This document shows, in pieces, positions 1 through 10,294 of a DNA stretch of 64,000 nucleotides. Position 1 is the stretch's first letter, and each line of letters opens with the position of its first letter. Below the pieces are notes generated by a model that was not told the DNA's origin, did no database searches, and worked only from the letters and a program-made list of their open reading frames with translations. This DNA comes from Ophiosphaerella korrae (lineage: Eukaryota; Ascomycota; Dothideomycetes; Pleosporales; Phaeosphaeriaceae): NCBI GenBank assembly GCA_028456385.1, contig JALNQF010000075.1, positions 62,001 to 126,000 on the forward strand, given 5' to 3'. The translations under genes and the position numbers were made by a program.

Positions 1-1102
1 TCCAGCTATGAAGTACGGAAATGCGTTCCAAGATTTGCGCTAATTTACAACTAATAATAACACCTACATGGCATTAGCTTCTCTGCTTCGTGGTGGAGCT
101 AGGGCTTTCAGCACCATCTAAGTTAGGATACTATCCTTGCCAAACGAAAAGAGCTTCTTCCCACGTGCCGCGACTTGGAAAGGCCTTGGGATTGTATCAC
201 TTCCAATAGCTTTTGTAGATTGTAATCCTGGTGCCCACCTCCATTTCATCACGACCGCCTTTTTGTCTTCGCGTTTAGATGATGTTGTGCCATTTGCGGC
301 TACGCCACGGGGTCTAGCCTCCGGTAGCTGTTGTTCCGAGGCCGCCTTGCTAAACCTCGAGAGGTGTGGCGAGACCGCGCGAATCCGCTTCTGTCATGAT
401 CGCATGCCTAAAATATCTAACCCAGTACGAATCATCGGACCGAAGGGATGGCCCAAACTTAGTAGTAGTTGTAGTGGTCGGCCTCGATCAACACAGGTCC
501 CTGTTCAGCCAAGCAACCAACAGGGGAGCTACCCCACGACAAGCCATGTGCAACTCGCGTGCTAGAATGGCATCTCTCCAGGTCAGTGCGTCGCGGGCCT
601 AAGTACACCTGCGTTTTATAGACTCTACCTTTGTCTTAGAGCCATACACGGCAGGTTACAAAGACCATGCTAGTTCCTCCACCATCTACCTTCGCCCTCA
701 CATATTTTGTCTAAGACTCGAAACAATTTCTGTCTTCAGGAGATTTCCCCGTGCCCATTCTAGCAACGAAACGTAGCTGCGCGCGCAAAAAAAAAAAAAA
801 AAAAAAAGGGGCTGGAAATTTTTGTTTTTGGGGGGCCTGTTTACGTTCCCCGTCGGTATTTGTCACCCTTTTTGGATGAACATATTGCGTGTTTGAGATG
901 GGATTGGGCGCCAACAAGCAGGAACTTTGCATTTTGGTCGTAGAGGCATGGTGTTCTATTGGTGTTTCGTTAGGGTACGATACAAGACGTCGCGGACAAT
1001 GTGAATGCATCACGAGGAGATGTCGACAACGAGAGCATACTTTCGTCGAGGCCTGGTGAATCGGGGCTCTCTCCATTGCGCAATGGCTTGTGGATAGGAA
1101 GA
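1..1102. other. Gene-free stretch
   Basis: No convincing gene is seen. The open frames here have unbiased composition and match no family I know. A run of 21 A residues lies at 787-807. Confidence 0.6.
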
Positions 1103-1232
1103 GCTATTGATACGCTTCGAATAGGGAAAGGCTATCGATACCTTTCGGATAAGAAAAGGCTATTGACATCTTTCGAATAAGAAAAGGCTATTGATGTCTT
1201 TCGAACAAGGAAAAGCTTGATGAATGTCGAAC
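1103..1232. repeat. 28-bp minisatellite, four clear copies plus a decayed fifth
   Basis: The motif gctatt/gctatc recurs at 1103, 1131, 1159 and 1187, exactly 28 bp apart. Each copy continues with a variant of gatacctttcgaataagaaa. A weaker fifth copy starts at 1215 (gcttgatgaatgtcgaac). The unit is not a multiple of 3 and no open frame runs through it, so it is probably non-coding. Confidence 0.85.
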
Positions 1233-2192
1233 CGACCCCCCTCCAGACAAGCCACAACCCACATTTTCGTTTCCACACGCCCGCATCATGAATAAAAACA
1301 ACTGCTAATCCTTCCCCCTCCTACACAATCACCTCCAACGGAAATAAATCCTGCCATCCCCACCAATCCCCGGCCTACCGCTCACCAAACCCAATAATAA
1401 TAATATATATATATATATATAAACCAAGAAAAAAAAAAAACAAGGCAACTTTCCCCAGACGCCGCACACGCCCTGAACGCCAGACTCGGCATGCATGCAG
1501 CGAGCATACCGGGCAATTTACCCCGCTCGATTTCTACCAACAGGAATAACTAGGCCTGCTCAGTTGGGGGGGGGGAGCTTGCTGCAAGGCAAGGATTGTT
1601 GGGGGAAAATCGTTGACTAAAAGCAGATGGGCTGAGCGGGCCACGACACACAAGCATTGATAAGCTTTGTTTTGATCAGCAGCGAAAAAGGCTGGGAACG
1701 TGGGGACCGGCGCGCGGATAGCGCCGCGGGTCCAAAATGTTGAGGTGAGATAGTGGGAAGGGGGGGGGGGGATGATGTAATTGGCAGATTTGGTTCTTTC
1801 TCACGTTTTCGCATGGAACGGCTACAACAGAGTTGGGTCCACGCCCCGCTGGATTAAGTATCAGCTCGTATGGTTATTGCATTTGCAAAGAATATGTAGA
1901 TACAGATGAAGCCAAATTGGGGTAGAAATGACAATCTGAAAGTAAAAACGCCCTTGTTGCGCTCTGCCCTGCCCTGCCCATGGTCCTCCTAACGGCCGTG
2001 AGGGGTCTTTTTGTAATGCTTGAGACTTTTAAGTAAGATAGGAAATGATATCGTAACATAGTAAACGCCTGCCCATAGTTTGTCCCATACCCGTCGCTAC
2101 CTAGCCAGCTATTGCGCGACAATTAATCATCACGCGCTCAGAAACCTGCTCCTCTTCGGGGTGTAAGTATGAGATGAGATCCAGAGCATGAC
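1233..2192. other. Gene-free stretch with simple-sequence runs
   Basis: It holds an (AT)n run near 1401-1421, a poly-A run near 1428-1440, and G runs near 1567-1575 and 1760-1770. No gene is recognised. The part next to 2192 is probably the 3' region of the minus-strand gene that ends at 2193. Confidence 0.55.
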
Positions 2193-2561
2193 TTAGTACC
2201 TGTTGGACAAGAAGGCGCTCCTCGCAATGGGGGTCATATCCGCCAGGCTCGCGGGCGGAAACGTAGACTTAGTGTTAAGCGCCAGAGGAGTGAAAGCCTT
2301 CGAAGCGAGGACCGGTGAAGCGGCAGCCTTGGTGGGGGGAGAAGATGGCGGGCTGACAGTGGTAGCGTCGGAGGAGGTGCTGGAGACTGACGAGATAGAT
2401 TGGTGGCGGGGAACGTAGGCCGGCCGGTTGGAAAGAAACCCATGATTAGGCTGCTGGGGCTGAACGGCGGTGTCGGCATCACCACTGGCGCTGGACTTCT
2501 TGACAGGGGTGTTGACAGGGAGAAAGTTGCTGGGGAACGGGATGTGGTAGGAGGAAGACAT
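2193..2561 (-). CDS. Small Ser/Pro-rich hypothetical protein
   Basis: A 122-residue protein rich in Ser, Pro, Ala and Thr, with a strong Ser/Thr tract near residues 55-75 that follows a PAYVPRHQS segment. The phrase FLSNR occurs twice, near residue 43 and at the C-terminus, which suggests a short internal duplication or a repeated docking motif. There is no signal peptide, membrane segment or catalytic motif, so it is probably an intrinsically disordered cytosolic or nuclear protein. The last codons lie in a potential splice donor (AG|GTACTA), so the true C-terminus could be longer. The frame is open with biased codon use, but the family is not recognised and no function is assigned. Confidence 0.6.
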   Translation of the reverse strand: MSSSYHIPFPSNFLPVNTPVKKSSASGDADTAVQPQQPNHGFLSNRPAYVPRHQSISSVSSTSSDATTVSPPSSPPTKAAASPVLASKAFTPLALNTKSTFPPASLADMTPIARSAFLSNRY

Positions 2562-4545
2562 TGCGCCAGGATGTTGTTGATGGGTATTTGTTGAGAGAAA
2601 AAGTTGTCGTTAGAATGGAGGGGAAAGAAGTTGGAGTAAGCAAGACAGGAAAGGCGGATGGCGCTTTATATGCAAGAGCCGAAGCTAAAAAAATGTAATA
2701 AAATTGTGGACGTATCCCAGGGTTGGAGAAGTTGTGCTATGCGGCGGTTCCAAGGGTCGCTTCGCCAAGTATCCCGCTGCAGTCGGTACAAGGGGTGGGC
2801 GTGGGGTGGGGGTAGTGCGTGTATCAGATGACCACTGTGACTGGCCGAAATTGCTTTCGCGATCTCGCACAAGCAGGGCAAAGTAGTGTGTGCAGCTGCA
2901 AGCTGCGGAGCGTTTCTCCTTTGCCCCAAGCGTATGCGGTCAAACCACAAGTGGAGAATGGCACCGCTCTGGAATGCAGAGTGGACTTTGCAGCGCGGGA
3001 CGTCGCGCAGTGTTCTTGGCTGTGGAGCGTTGATTTCGCGCCGCCCGTTCCTAATGGTCCGGTGCGTAGGGGATCTTCCGCTACAGACGGAGACTCCTAC
3101 GCTGATAAATCTGATCGTCGGACAAGCCTGGGCGGGGACGTGCTTGTTCCAACAGCGGCCACTCTTGATTACTGCGTACTATGTGTACGTGACGACTAGT
3201 GCATGAAACAATAGACCAAGAATCTTGGGTCTGGAGGTCGCTATAAACAAGGCTGCTTGTTGGTGGGATTGTGCTTGGCAGGCCGCGTCGGTGTGTCTGC
3301 GTGAAGATTGCCGTGACTGGGAAGGTTACGCAGGCTGTATAAGTTGATGAGCTGCGAGTTGTGTGTTGTGGATGTTTTAAGATCTCTTGGTAGTAGATCA
3401 AGACGCCTTGGCGTGGTACAGTGGAGCCTGGCGCGCCAGATGATACACGGGGGGAGAGGAAACACAGAGGCGAGTGTGGTGAAAGAGACGCCCGTGGCAG
3501 ATGATATAGGGGGACGTTTCGGCCCAGTGGCGCTTAGCAGGTGTGCGAGTTGGCTAGGGCAAAGTGAATCCGAGGTCTAGAAAGCGGTTTTGCAGGTGGA
3601 CGTCCTCGACTCATTGGAGAGGGCAAATCCGGCGTATCCATACACCCCACCCGCCGAAGGTTTGGTCCATTTGGAGCATGAGGTGAGCAGTGAAAACCTC
3701 CACGCTGGCGCAAGCCCCCAGCGCTGTGGCTCCAGACCGTGGGACACAGCATCTGGCGGAGCGTCGACACATCGTGTGAGAGTATGCCGCGGGTGGGTCA
3801 TTATCGAGTAGGGCACTGACATTGCATGAAGTTGGACTGCTCGACGCTGCGGGTTGGTCGACTGGCCGCCATGTGAGCGTAATTGCTTTTGGCGGCGCAC
3901 CAAGCGAGCGGTGAGGGCGCGTGCTTTTGCGTCATGCGGGGAGATGGAGACTGCTAGGGCCGTAGGCAGATCCGGCCCCTGCTGTGCCCTGAGCAAGCAT
4001 GCCAGAATAAGCCGAAGGTAGCCTACTTCTTTGCATAAAGCTGATAATGCAAGTCCATGGCGCGGCCGCCTCCTAGTGGAGAAATGGACGAACGGACGCG
4101 TCCCTGATACCTCTCTCCAATCGGAAACCATGGCAGCTTTTGAATAACTTCATGTCGGCCACCCTGCATGTGCTCTGTCGCCACATCTGGTGCCGCAATT
4201 CACCACCTGGATATCATCTGATATATGGCCATTGCTCGGTAAACATTTCTGTCGAATGATCCCGGACGGCCGTTTCCGCGCCTGAGCATGGTCTAGACAA
4301 ATTGCAAGAAAGTACCCCGCAAATCCAGCAAATCGCTGCTGTAAGGCATTGAAAGTAGGCCAGAAAGCGGCGGCAGCTTCGGTCTCTGACACGAAGCTTG
4401 AGCTACGGCGATATGGAAGCTGCAGCGTATGGGCTAGGCATGTGGGCCAGCGCAAGTATGCTTGCAACATGTTTAGTATGGCACTAACCCACATCAAGCT
4501 CCTTTTCGCTCATAGTATGCAAAGAACGCCCATGGCCTTGATCTC

Positions 4546-4587
4546 CATTGGCCATTGACCATTGAACATTGACCATTGAACATTGAC
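4546..4587. repeat. 7-bp tandem repeat (cattgac/cattgaa), six copies
   Basis: The tetramer catt recurs every 7 bp at 4546, 4553, 4560, 4567, 4574 and 4581. The last four units alternate cattgaa and cattgac, giving a 14-bp higher-order unit. Confidence 0.85.
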
Positions 4588-5340
4588 CAACAATGGTGTT
4601 GTAATGCGATTCTTCTGCAGCATCCTGATTTAGCGTCCTAGTCATCGACCCTTTTATAAATACCGCCTTTTCTATCCTAATCAATCTTCTCTCCTCTGCA
4701 ATATCGAACATCGTCTTGCACCGCGTCCAGCGTATATTTATGTCTTTTTTCATGCCTGGGCTGACTCGCATTTTCTTCCCTGATCAAGCCGCTCACCTGT
4801 TGTTGGCGATATGAGACAGTAGAACCACAGATCAAGAGCATCAACGAGGCGCTAGGAGTCTGATAAGAAGATGTGCATCTTCTTTCTCGGCCTTTAGCCT
4901 AGCCCCCGTCCTCTAATCCCTTGTTTCATTTATCACTCCATGTTCAGACAAAGTCTTGTCTAGACATGTACCTTGATTACATTGCTTTCCACTACGCGAT
5001 ACGAATGCAATGCCAAGTAGCCATCCCAGTCTATGATGAGGTGCTAGTGTCACTCATTCGCCATATAAGCATATGGCAAAAGTACAAACAGCCTACGAAC
5101 GAGGTGGATACTTCCTTTACATATTAATTCCACTTCAATTTTTTTTTACTATTCCTATATTCTCTTCGCGGTCAATGGCAATGACTTTGTGCAGATTTGC
5201 TACCGCGCCGCTACGGTTCACCTCTCACGTATTACTTTATATAACCTGACATACATATCACATGATGAACGATTTCATGATTCACTTCACCTTCACCTAG
5301 ATAGTGATTCTACCACTTATCTCTTGCGGGAGCTAAAGCT

Positions 5341-5346
<6 letters not shown>

Positions 5347-5371
<25 letters not shown>
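5347..5371. repeat. (TC)n microsatellite in promoter
   Basis: About 25 bp of alternating TC lie roughly 140 bp upstream of the start codon at 5508. CT-rich stretches just upstream of genes are common in fungal core promoters. Confidence 0.8.
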
Positions 5372-5424
5372 ACTAAAACAAGCCGTCCCCCACGCTCGCC
5401 TTGCGCTCGACACCAATCTCACTA

Positions 5425-5452
5425 CCTTTGGCCTTTGACCTTTGACCTTTGG
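5425..5452. repeat. 7-bp tandem repeat (cctttga/cctttgg), four copies
   Basis: Four consecutive units (cctttgg, cctttga, cctttga, cctttgg) lie about 55-80 bp upstream of the ATG at 5508, within the likely promoter or leader of that gene. Confidence 0.8.
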
Positions 5453-5507
5453 TCTTGACAGTACCTCAATTTGGCCCATAAACTGCAAAAATCACCCGAG
5501 CAAGACA

Positions 5508-6534
5508 ATGTACTCGGTGAACAAGAACACGTCTGGTGAGTTGGGCCATGTGTCTCTCACCTGGAATATGCTACTAACACTCTCAGCTGGCGCAGGCACT
5601 CCCAACGCTGCCAACCACAATGTCGTCACTGCCAAACACGAGTCCGAGGTCAAGAAGAAGGTGAGCATTCTCCAACCTGAATTTCATAGATCTATCACCT
5701 CGTGCGTACTCAAACACATGTTTACTAGGGCCTGTTGGCTTTCCCAGACGAGCTCTTGGAGAACGTGGCTTGGTGCCTTCCCAAGTCCGAGATAACCAAT
5801 ATGCGTCTCGTCAACAAGCGATTCAAGAATGCCGTACGCATTCCATTCCACTACGCTATTGCTCAAGACTGGACAATCTACGCGAGGTATGCAAGTATAA
5901 CTCATTTCCTTTTGCTTCTTACGCGATTTCCTTTATTGAAGCGTTTCGTTCGGGAGGTTACATTGGTTGCGGACTGTGTGGTGGTGCGGCAGGGTCAGCA
6001 TCGCCAATTGGGGTTCTGGGGTCTCCGCGACATGGTCTACATGACCCTACCCGAGTTCAGGTTTCTACGTGATCAGGAGGCGATGGATGTGCAGCGTTTT
6101 ATTCATAGCGGTCAATACCGTGGCTTGTTGGGCCCCTTTTTGGCAATCTTGCCCAATCTCAAAGTCGTGAAGACTCGCAGACTCAAGGTATGATCTCCGA
6201 CAACAACAACAACACACCATTATTGACCATCTGCTGGCGCAATAACTCACCACCACAGGACGACGAACACATTCCGGGATGTTTCAGGGACGGAACGCTC
6301 AATTTCACCGGACATCCTTTCAACAATGACGCCCTCTACGGCATGTATCAGTACGACACTCTCCATCTCCGAAGCACGCATCACCTTATAGATGGACAAC
6401 TGGTGCTTGAGCAAGGCGCCGGCCCCCAGGCTCGCTTCATGGACGATGTCAAGGCAGCCATTAAGCTCGCGGACAAGAAGGTCGAATTGATTGAATTCCC
6501 AATCGACCCCCAGGATTATCGGAACCCCACTTGA
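5508..6534 (+). CDS. F-box-like domain protein
   Basis: Four exons (5508-5535, 5587-5660, 5729-6187, 6259-6534) join in phase to a 278-residue protein. Residues about 36-65 (LLAFPDELLENVAWCLPKSE, then a conserved leucine/valine pattern) have the shape of a fungal F-box: L-P-x-E-L-L followed by a hydrophobic helix. F-box proteins bind Skp1 and recruit targets to SCF ubiquitin ligases. The rest, with VREVTLVAD and a short hydrophobic stretch near residue 90, resembles the substrate-side region of many lineage-specific fungal F-box proteins; no leucine-rich repeats are clear. Introns are 51, 68 and 71 nt with GT...AG ends. The substrate is unknown. Confidence 0.7.
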
Positions 6535-7000
6535 AAGATGCATGTCTCAGGCTAGGTGTCTTCTCCGGGTGAGGCCTTGGGCCATACACCTTGTACGAAT
6601 CGGAACTCTACTTAAAACCTAATACATGAGAGCTTTGATTCGTCATGAAAACCACACCCACTTTGCCATTGAGTCTTGATGTGCTTGTCTGATAGTATGA
6701 TGGTCAATTTTCTGAAGTAGAGTGCTGCATGTATTGCCTAGTCAGCGGCTCCAGAACCATACTGCTGACATCAATTCTAGAAAAACTAATATTGTAGCTA
6801 ATTGGAGCTTTAGTACGCAACTATTTGGTGTATGCACAAGGTTGTCCAACTACCGAGTGAAATTATCGCAAACTCAACACCTCTCCCACAATCTATTCAA
6901 CGGCGTGGAAAACAGACTGGTGCATAAGAGGCTAATTTTCGATTTGGGTGTTCGAGTAAATTTTGTTGCAGGCTGAAGGTGTCAAATACTGGATCTGTAC
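6535..7000. other. Intergenic, convergent gene ends
   Basis: This lies between the 3' ends of two convergent genes (5508-6534 plus, 7001-8233 minus). Nothing beyond probable 3' untranslated regions is seen. Confidence 0.6.
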
Positions 7001-8233
7001 TCATGCTGTACCGAAGGCAAAGGATGTCCAGTTCTTGCCGAGTTGCTTCACTCCCTCTTCCAATTTCCAATTCTTGATCTTACATATCCTCCGCACAATG
7101 TCCTCAATACGCACGTCTATTTCATCTCCAGCGGTATGCAAATCGCTCTCGGCCAGAAGCATATGATCCGGTACCGCTCTGATCATCTCCTCAAATGCTG
7201 CTGGCGTCTCCTCGTCCATCGCATCAGATAAATTGATCGCAGTACTAAACGAGGCAAATATCTGGGCGGGTATAGCAGGATTAAGATATTGCTTAAAGTT
7301 TGAGACATTTCCTGAATAGGAATGCAGACATATGCGAGGAGGATATGGCGTCGACTGTTGTCCTGACTGTACAATCTCTGATGTGTTCCCCTCGACCGAT
7401 GGGTGGTCCTGTCCGCGTTTTTTGCGCTCCCGTTTACTTAAAACCGCTTTCTCATGCCCTTTCCATAGCTCTTGTAGTACCTCGAGTACTAGTCCATGAG
7501 CCTGAACGCCGTGGACACTTACGCCTCGCCCCAACTCACCAGCCAGCTGTAGCTGCATTCTGAAGATCTTCTTCTGGTGTTGTGGGCCACATCGAAAAGG
7601 GGTGAGTCGCCGCCCTTCACGGCCCCCGAGCGTAAGACTGGAGTCTCGCTTGGCCCACGAGTCTGGGTTGTCCACCCAAGACTCGGGGATGCGAAACGAG
7701 CGATCAAGGCCGATTTCGCCAACAAGGGCAAAGGGAAAACGTTGGAGCTGCTGTCGCGTTTGGGCAAGGAATGCAGAAAATGGTGTTGGGTCTGGTAGAG
7801 AGAGGTATATTTGGCGGTCTCCATCACTGGGGGTATCTCGTGCTGGCTGAAGAACGTTTTGGTAGTGCTGGATCTTTGCCTCGCCTGTCAAATTATCGTG
7901 TTTCTCCATTCGACCACCGCCCTCGTCGCTCCCTTCGTCAATGTACATCTGGTGCGAGAACCATGGGTGCCAACCATAACATGGGACAACGCATTCCCGT
8001 CTCGACCATTTTGTGGGATCAGCTGATTTGACACCAAGTGTTTCTGCTGTTGACGTTACAAGATGTTGATCTTGGGCTCGAGTAGCCATCACCGTGAGCA
8101 CCCGTGTTTTCATCTCTTTGATCGTCTCTATGCTGGACATCGTATCTGTGGGGTGACAATGGGCATCGTACACGCCTAGATGCCATGGGAACTCAGCGTC
8201 TTTGCTGGTGGGCATGCTTGTTTGTGCAGACAT
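7001..8233 (-). CDS. TatD-family metal-dependent hydrolase (Scn1-like)
   Basis: A 410-residue protein if started at the ATG at 8233. An upstream in-frame ATG at 8467 would add 78 poorly biased residues and is not favoured. Metal-ligand motifs of the TatD fold are visible: YDAHCHPTD (His25, His27), YGWHPW (86-91), GEIGLD with Glu173, SVHG with His241, CLHSYSG with His304 and AESD (361-364). TatD enzymes are TIM-barrel metallohydrolases, several of them DNases. Fission yeast Scn1, which interacts with Cut9, is the closest named relative I recall. Long insertions (about 92-145 and 255-300) make it larger than bacterial TatD. Single exon. The family is confident; the substrate is not. Confidence 0.85.
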   Translation of the reverse strand: MSAQTSMPTSKDAEFPWHLGVYDAHCHPTDTMSSIETIKEMKTRVLTVMATRAQDQHLVTSTAETLGVKSADPTKWSRRECVVPCYGWHPWFSHQMYIDEGSDEGGGRMEKHDNLTGEAKIQHYQNVLQPARDTPSDGDRQIYLSLPDPTPFSAFLAQTRQQLQRFPFALVGEIGLDRSFRIPESWVDNPDSWAKRDSSLTLGGREGRRLTPFRCGPQHQKKIFRMQLQLAGELGRGVSVHGVQAHGLVLEVLQELWKGHEKAVLSKRERKKRGQDHPSVEGNTSEIVQSGQQSTPYPPRICLHSYSGNVSNFKQYLNPAIPAQIFASFSTAINLSDAMDEETPAAFEEMIRAVPDHMLLAESDLHTAGDEIDVRIEDIVRRICKIKNWKLEEGVKQLGKNWTSFAFGTA

Positions 8234-8747
8234 GCTAAATGGTTGAGGATTCAAAGCCGAGTGTTTCCTAGTCACGTAGCTTTCTGTGGCTTTGGTGTTA
8301 TTATGACTATGACGTCGATGCTGCGAGGAGCTAAGCTTGACGCGCCTCAAATTACCCCACATCACGCCTTGCCTCGACTGCGCAATACATTTCCAATTTT
8401 GCTCGTCCGGGTGTACAGCCTCGCTTATCTTTGTTGGCCCCCATTTTTTGTCGTATAGACAATACAAGTCTTACTCGAATAGACCGAGGATGTACTCTGC
8501 GACCCCTCACTAGGGCTGTCGTTCCTCTTGTACCTAGGTCGGGCTAGTTAAATTACTGCCGGCTTAGAGCAGCCATCTGGCATATAATCTGCAGTGAGAT
8601 CTGTTGGATTTACATTCTTTTCTTCCAAATCTATCACCTCTACCTGTTCTACTCAACACATATGTTTGACCTGAATCACCTAGACACCAATTATCCAATC
8701 CCCAATCCAGAACTTCGTATTAATTCTAACTTTATCACTTCCTCAAA
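8234..8747. other. Divergent intergenic region
   Basis: This lies between two divergent genes (TatD-like on minus, short-chain dehydrogenase on plus), so it is likely a shared or back-to-back promoter region. It becomes pyrimidine-rich just upstream of the ATG at 8748. No further gene is seen. Confidence 0.6.
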
Positions 8748-9630
8748 ATGCCGGGCCGTCTTAACTCAAAAGTTGCAGTCATCACGGGCGCATCATCAGG
8801 CATAGGCCGGGCTACAGCGCTCGCCTTCGCATCCGAAGGCGCAAATCTCGTCTGTTCCGATATTCGCGAGGACTTTCGCCCCGAATACCGCACTGACGAA
8901 TTGTCCGGCACTACAGTACAAGAAGCAGAGAAACTTGGTGTAAAAGTGATTTACCAAAAATGCGATACCTCGTCTTCGGCCGATGTAGAAAATCTGATCA
9001 AGAAAGCTGTAGAGACGTTTGGAAGAGTAGATATTATGGTGAACAATGCAGGCATAGCGATTGAATCAGGCGAGCACGGCGGCCGCCCGATATGGGATTT
9101 TGAAGAGGCAGCATTCGAAAAAACCCTGGATATCAATGTCAAAGGTGTCTTCCTGGGGCTCAAGTTTGCGACAAAACAAATGAAAGAGCAAGAACCACAT
9201 GCGAACGGAGACCGGGGGTGGATCATCAATCTTTCGAGTGTATATGGCTTAGGAGCTTCACCGGGGTTATGTGTGTTTCCTAATTTGCACTCTTTTGCGC
9301 TTTTTCAACTGACAAGTGCTTGCAGCCGCATATGTCACCTCCAAGCATGCTGTAATGGGCCTCACCAAGACTGCTGCATGGGACTGTGCCCCTCATCGCA
9401 TTCATGTCAACGCACTATGTCCGGGCTACACACAGACCTCTTTCATTCACAACATGCTCTTAAGCCCGGAATCACAGGCGGCCAAGGCAAGCGTAGAAGA
9501 AAAGCATCCGTTCAGGGGACTTGGTACGCCACAGGAAATTGCGCGTGCAGCAGTATTTTTGGCTAGTGAGGATGCTAGCTGGGTCACGGGTATTGGACTG
9601 CCTGTTGATGGCGGGTATTCGAGTGTGTAA
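8748..9630 (+). CDS. Short-chain dehydrogenase/reductase (classical SDR)
   Basis: Two exons (8748-9270 and 9326-9630; 55-nt intron, donor GTGTGT) give 275 residues. The Rossmann motif TGASSGIG lies at residues 13-20. Asp38 at the end of the second strand favours NAD(H) over NADP(H). NNAG is at 99-102, the catalytic Ser lies in NLSSVYG (about 164), and Tyr177 and Lys181 form YVTSK. The C-terminal FLASEDASWVTG and PVDGGYS close a standard SDR. Translating through the intron garbles the Tyr/Lys motif, so the splice is well supported. The likely role is oxidation or reduction of an alcohol/ketone; the substrate cannot be read from sequence. No pathway neighbours. Confidence 0.9.
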
Positions 9631-10294
9631 AGAGGCAATGGGGTATCACTTAGACAATCCGAGTTTGTACAAATGCCTTTTTTATTTTAAATATATCTTT
9701 GATAGACAGGCAACGGTACTGGAGAGAGCACTATGGGCGGGATACCCACGCAGTCGAAATTCATTTTTCAAAAAAAAAAAAAAAAAAAAAAAAGAAAAAA
9801 ACCCCACATAGGTGTGGCACACAGTCATTGATGAACATTAGTATGTAGCAAAGATGTACACTCAAGTCATCAAAGAAACTGTACCCCGTTTTGTGAATGA
9901 GAACACCGCACTCCTGACTAAGCGAGCGAAGCGGAATGTTAGGCATGACATTGAAATCTCACTACAGTCAGCCAGCCATTCAGATATCTGGCTGCGGACT
10001 TGAATGAACCACGTCTTGTGATGCCCCACACTCTGGCTCTTGCGCAGTTGCAATGTGCCATCACATCGGCTGGAACTACCCAAGGCTCCTCTGTTGAGAA
10101 AACAGAGCATGTGAGCATCGTCAAATCAGTATTTGCTAATGAAATCGTTCACATTAAAAAGTCTCCGATAGTGTTCCTAGAAATGGGAGTTGATTTTCAA
10201 CTTTCTGGATAGCATGGTGACAATGTGCATGCCTGTACATATACCTCAGAGCAGATCACTGATAATGCACCCCGTAAACATTACCATTTAGATT
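9631..10294. other. Intergenic, convergent gene ends
   Basis: A run of about 24 A residues lies at 9770-9793. No gene is recognised between the SDR and the gamma-tubulin-complex gene. Confidence 0.6.

Larger units (their letters stand above)
2562..5507. other. Gene-poor 2.9-kb region
   Basis: Several open frames occur, the longest being 184 codons on the minus strand at 3577-4131. All have random-looking composition and none shows a domain, paired splice sites or a signal peptide. The left end probably carries the promoter of the gene at 2193-2561. The right end is the promoter of the F-box-like gene and is pyrimidine-rich. Confidence 0.5.

Noticed and set aside
137..565. 142-codon plus-strand open frame
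   Set aside because: Composition looks random, no domain, signal or splice support; nothing like a known fungal protein.
3577..4131. 184-codon minus-strand open frame in the gene-poor region
   Set aside because: GC-rich sequence keeps frames open by chance; the protein has no ordered pattern and overlaps other equally long frames.
8234..8467. 78-residue N-terminal extension of the TatD-like protein
   Set aside because: Residues before the downstream Met are unbiased and not expected in the family; the ATG at 8233 gives a normal start just before the first metal motif.
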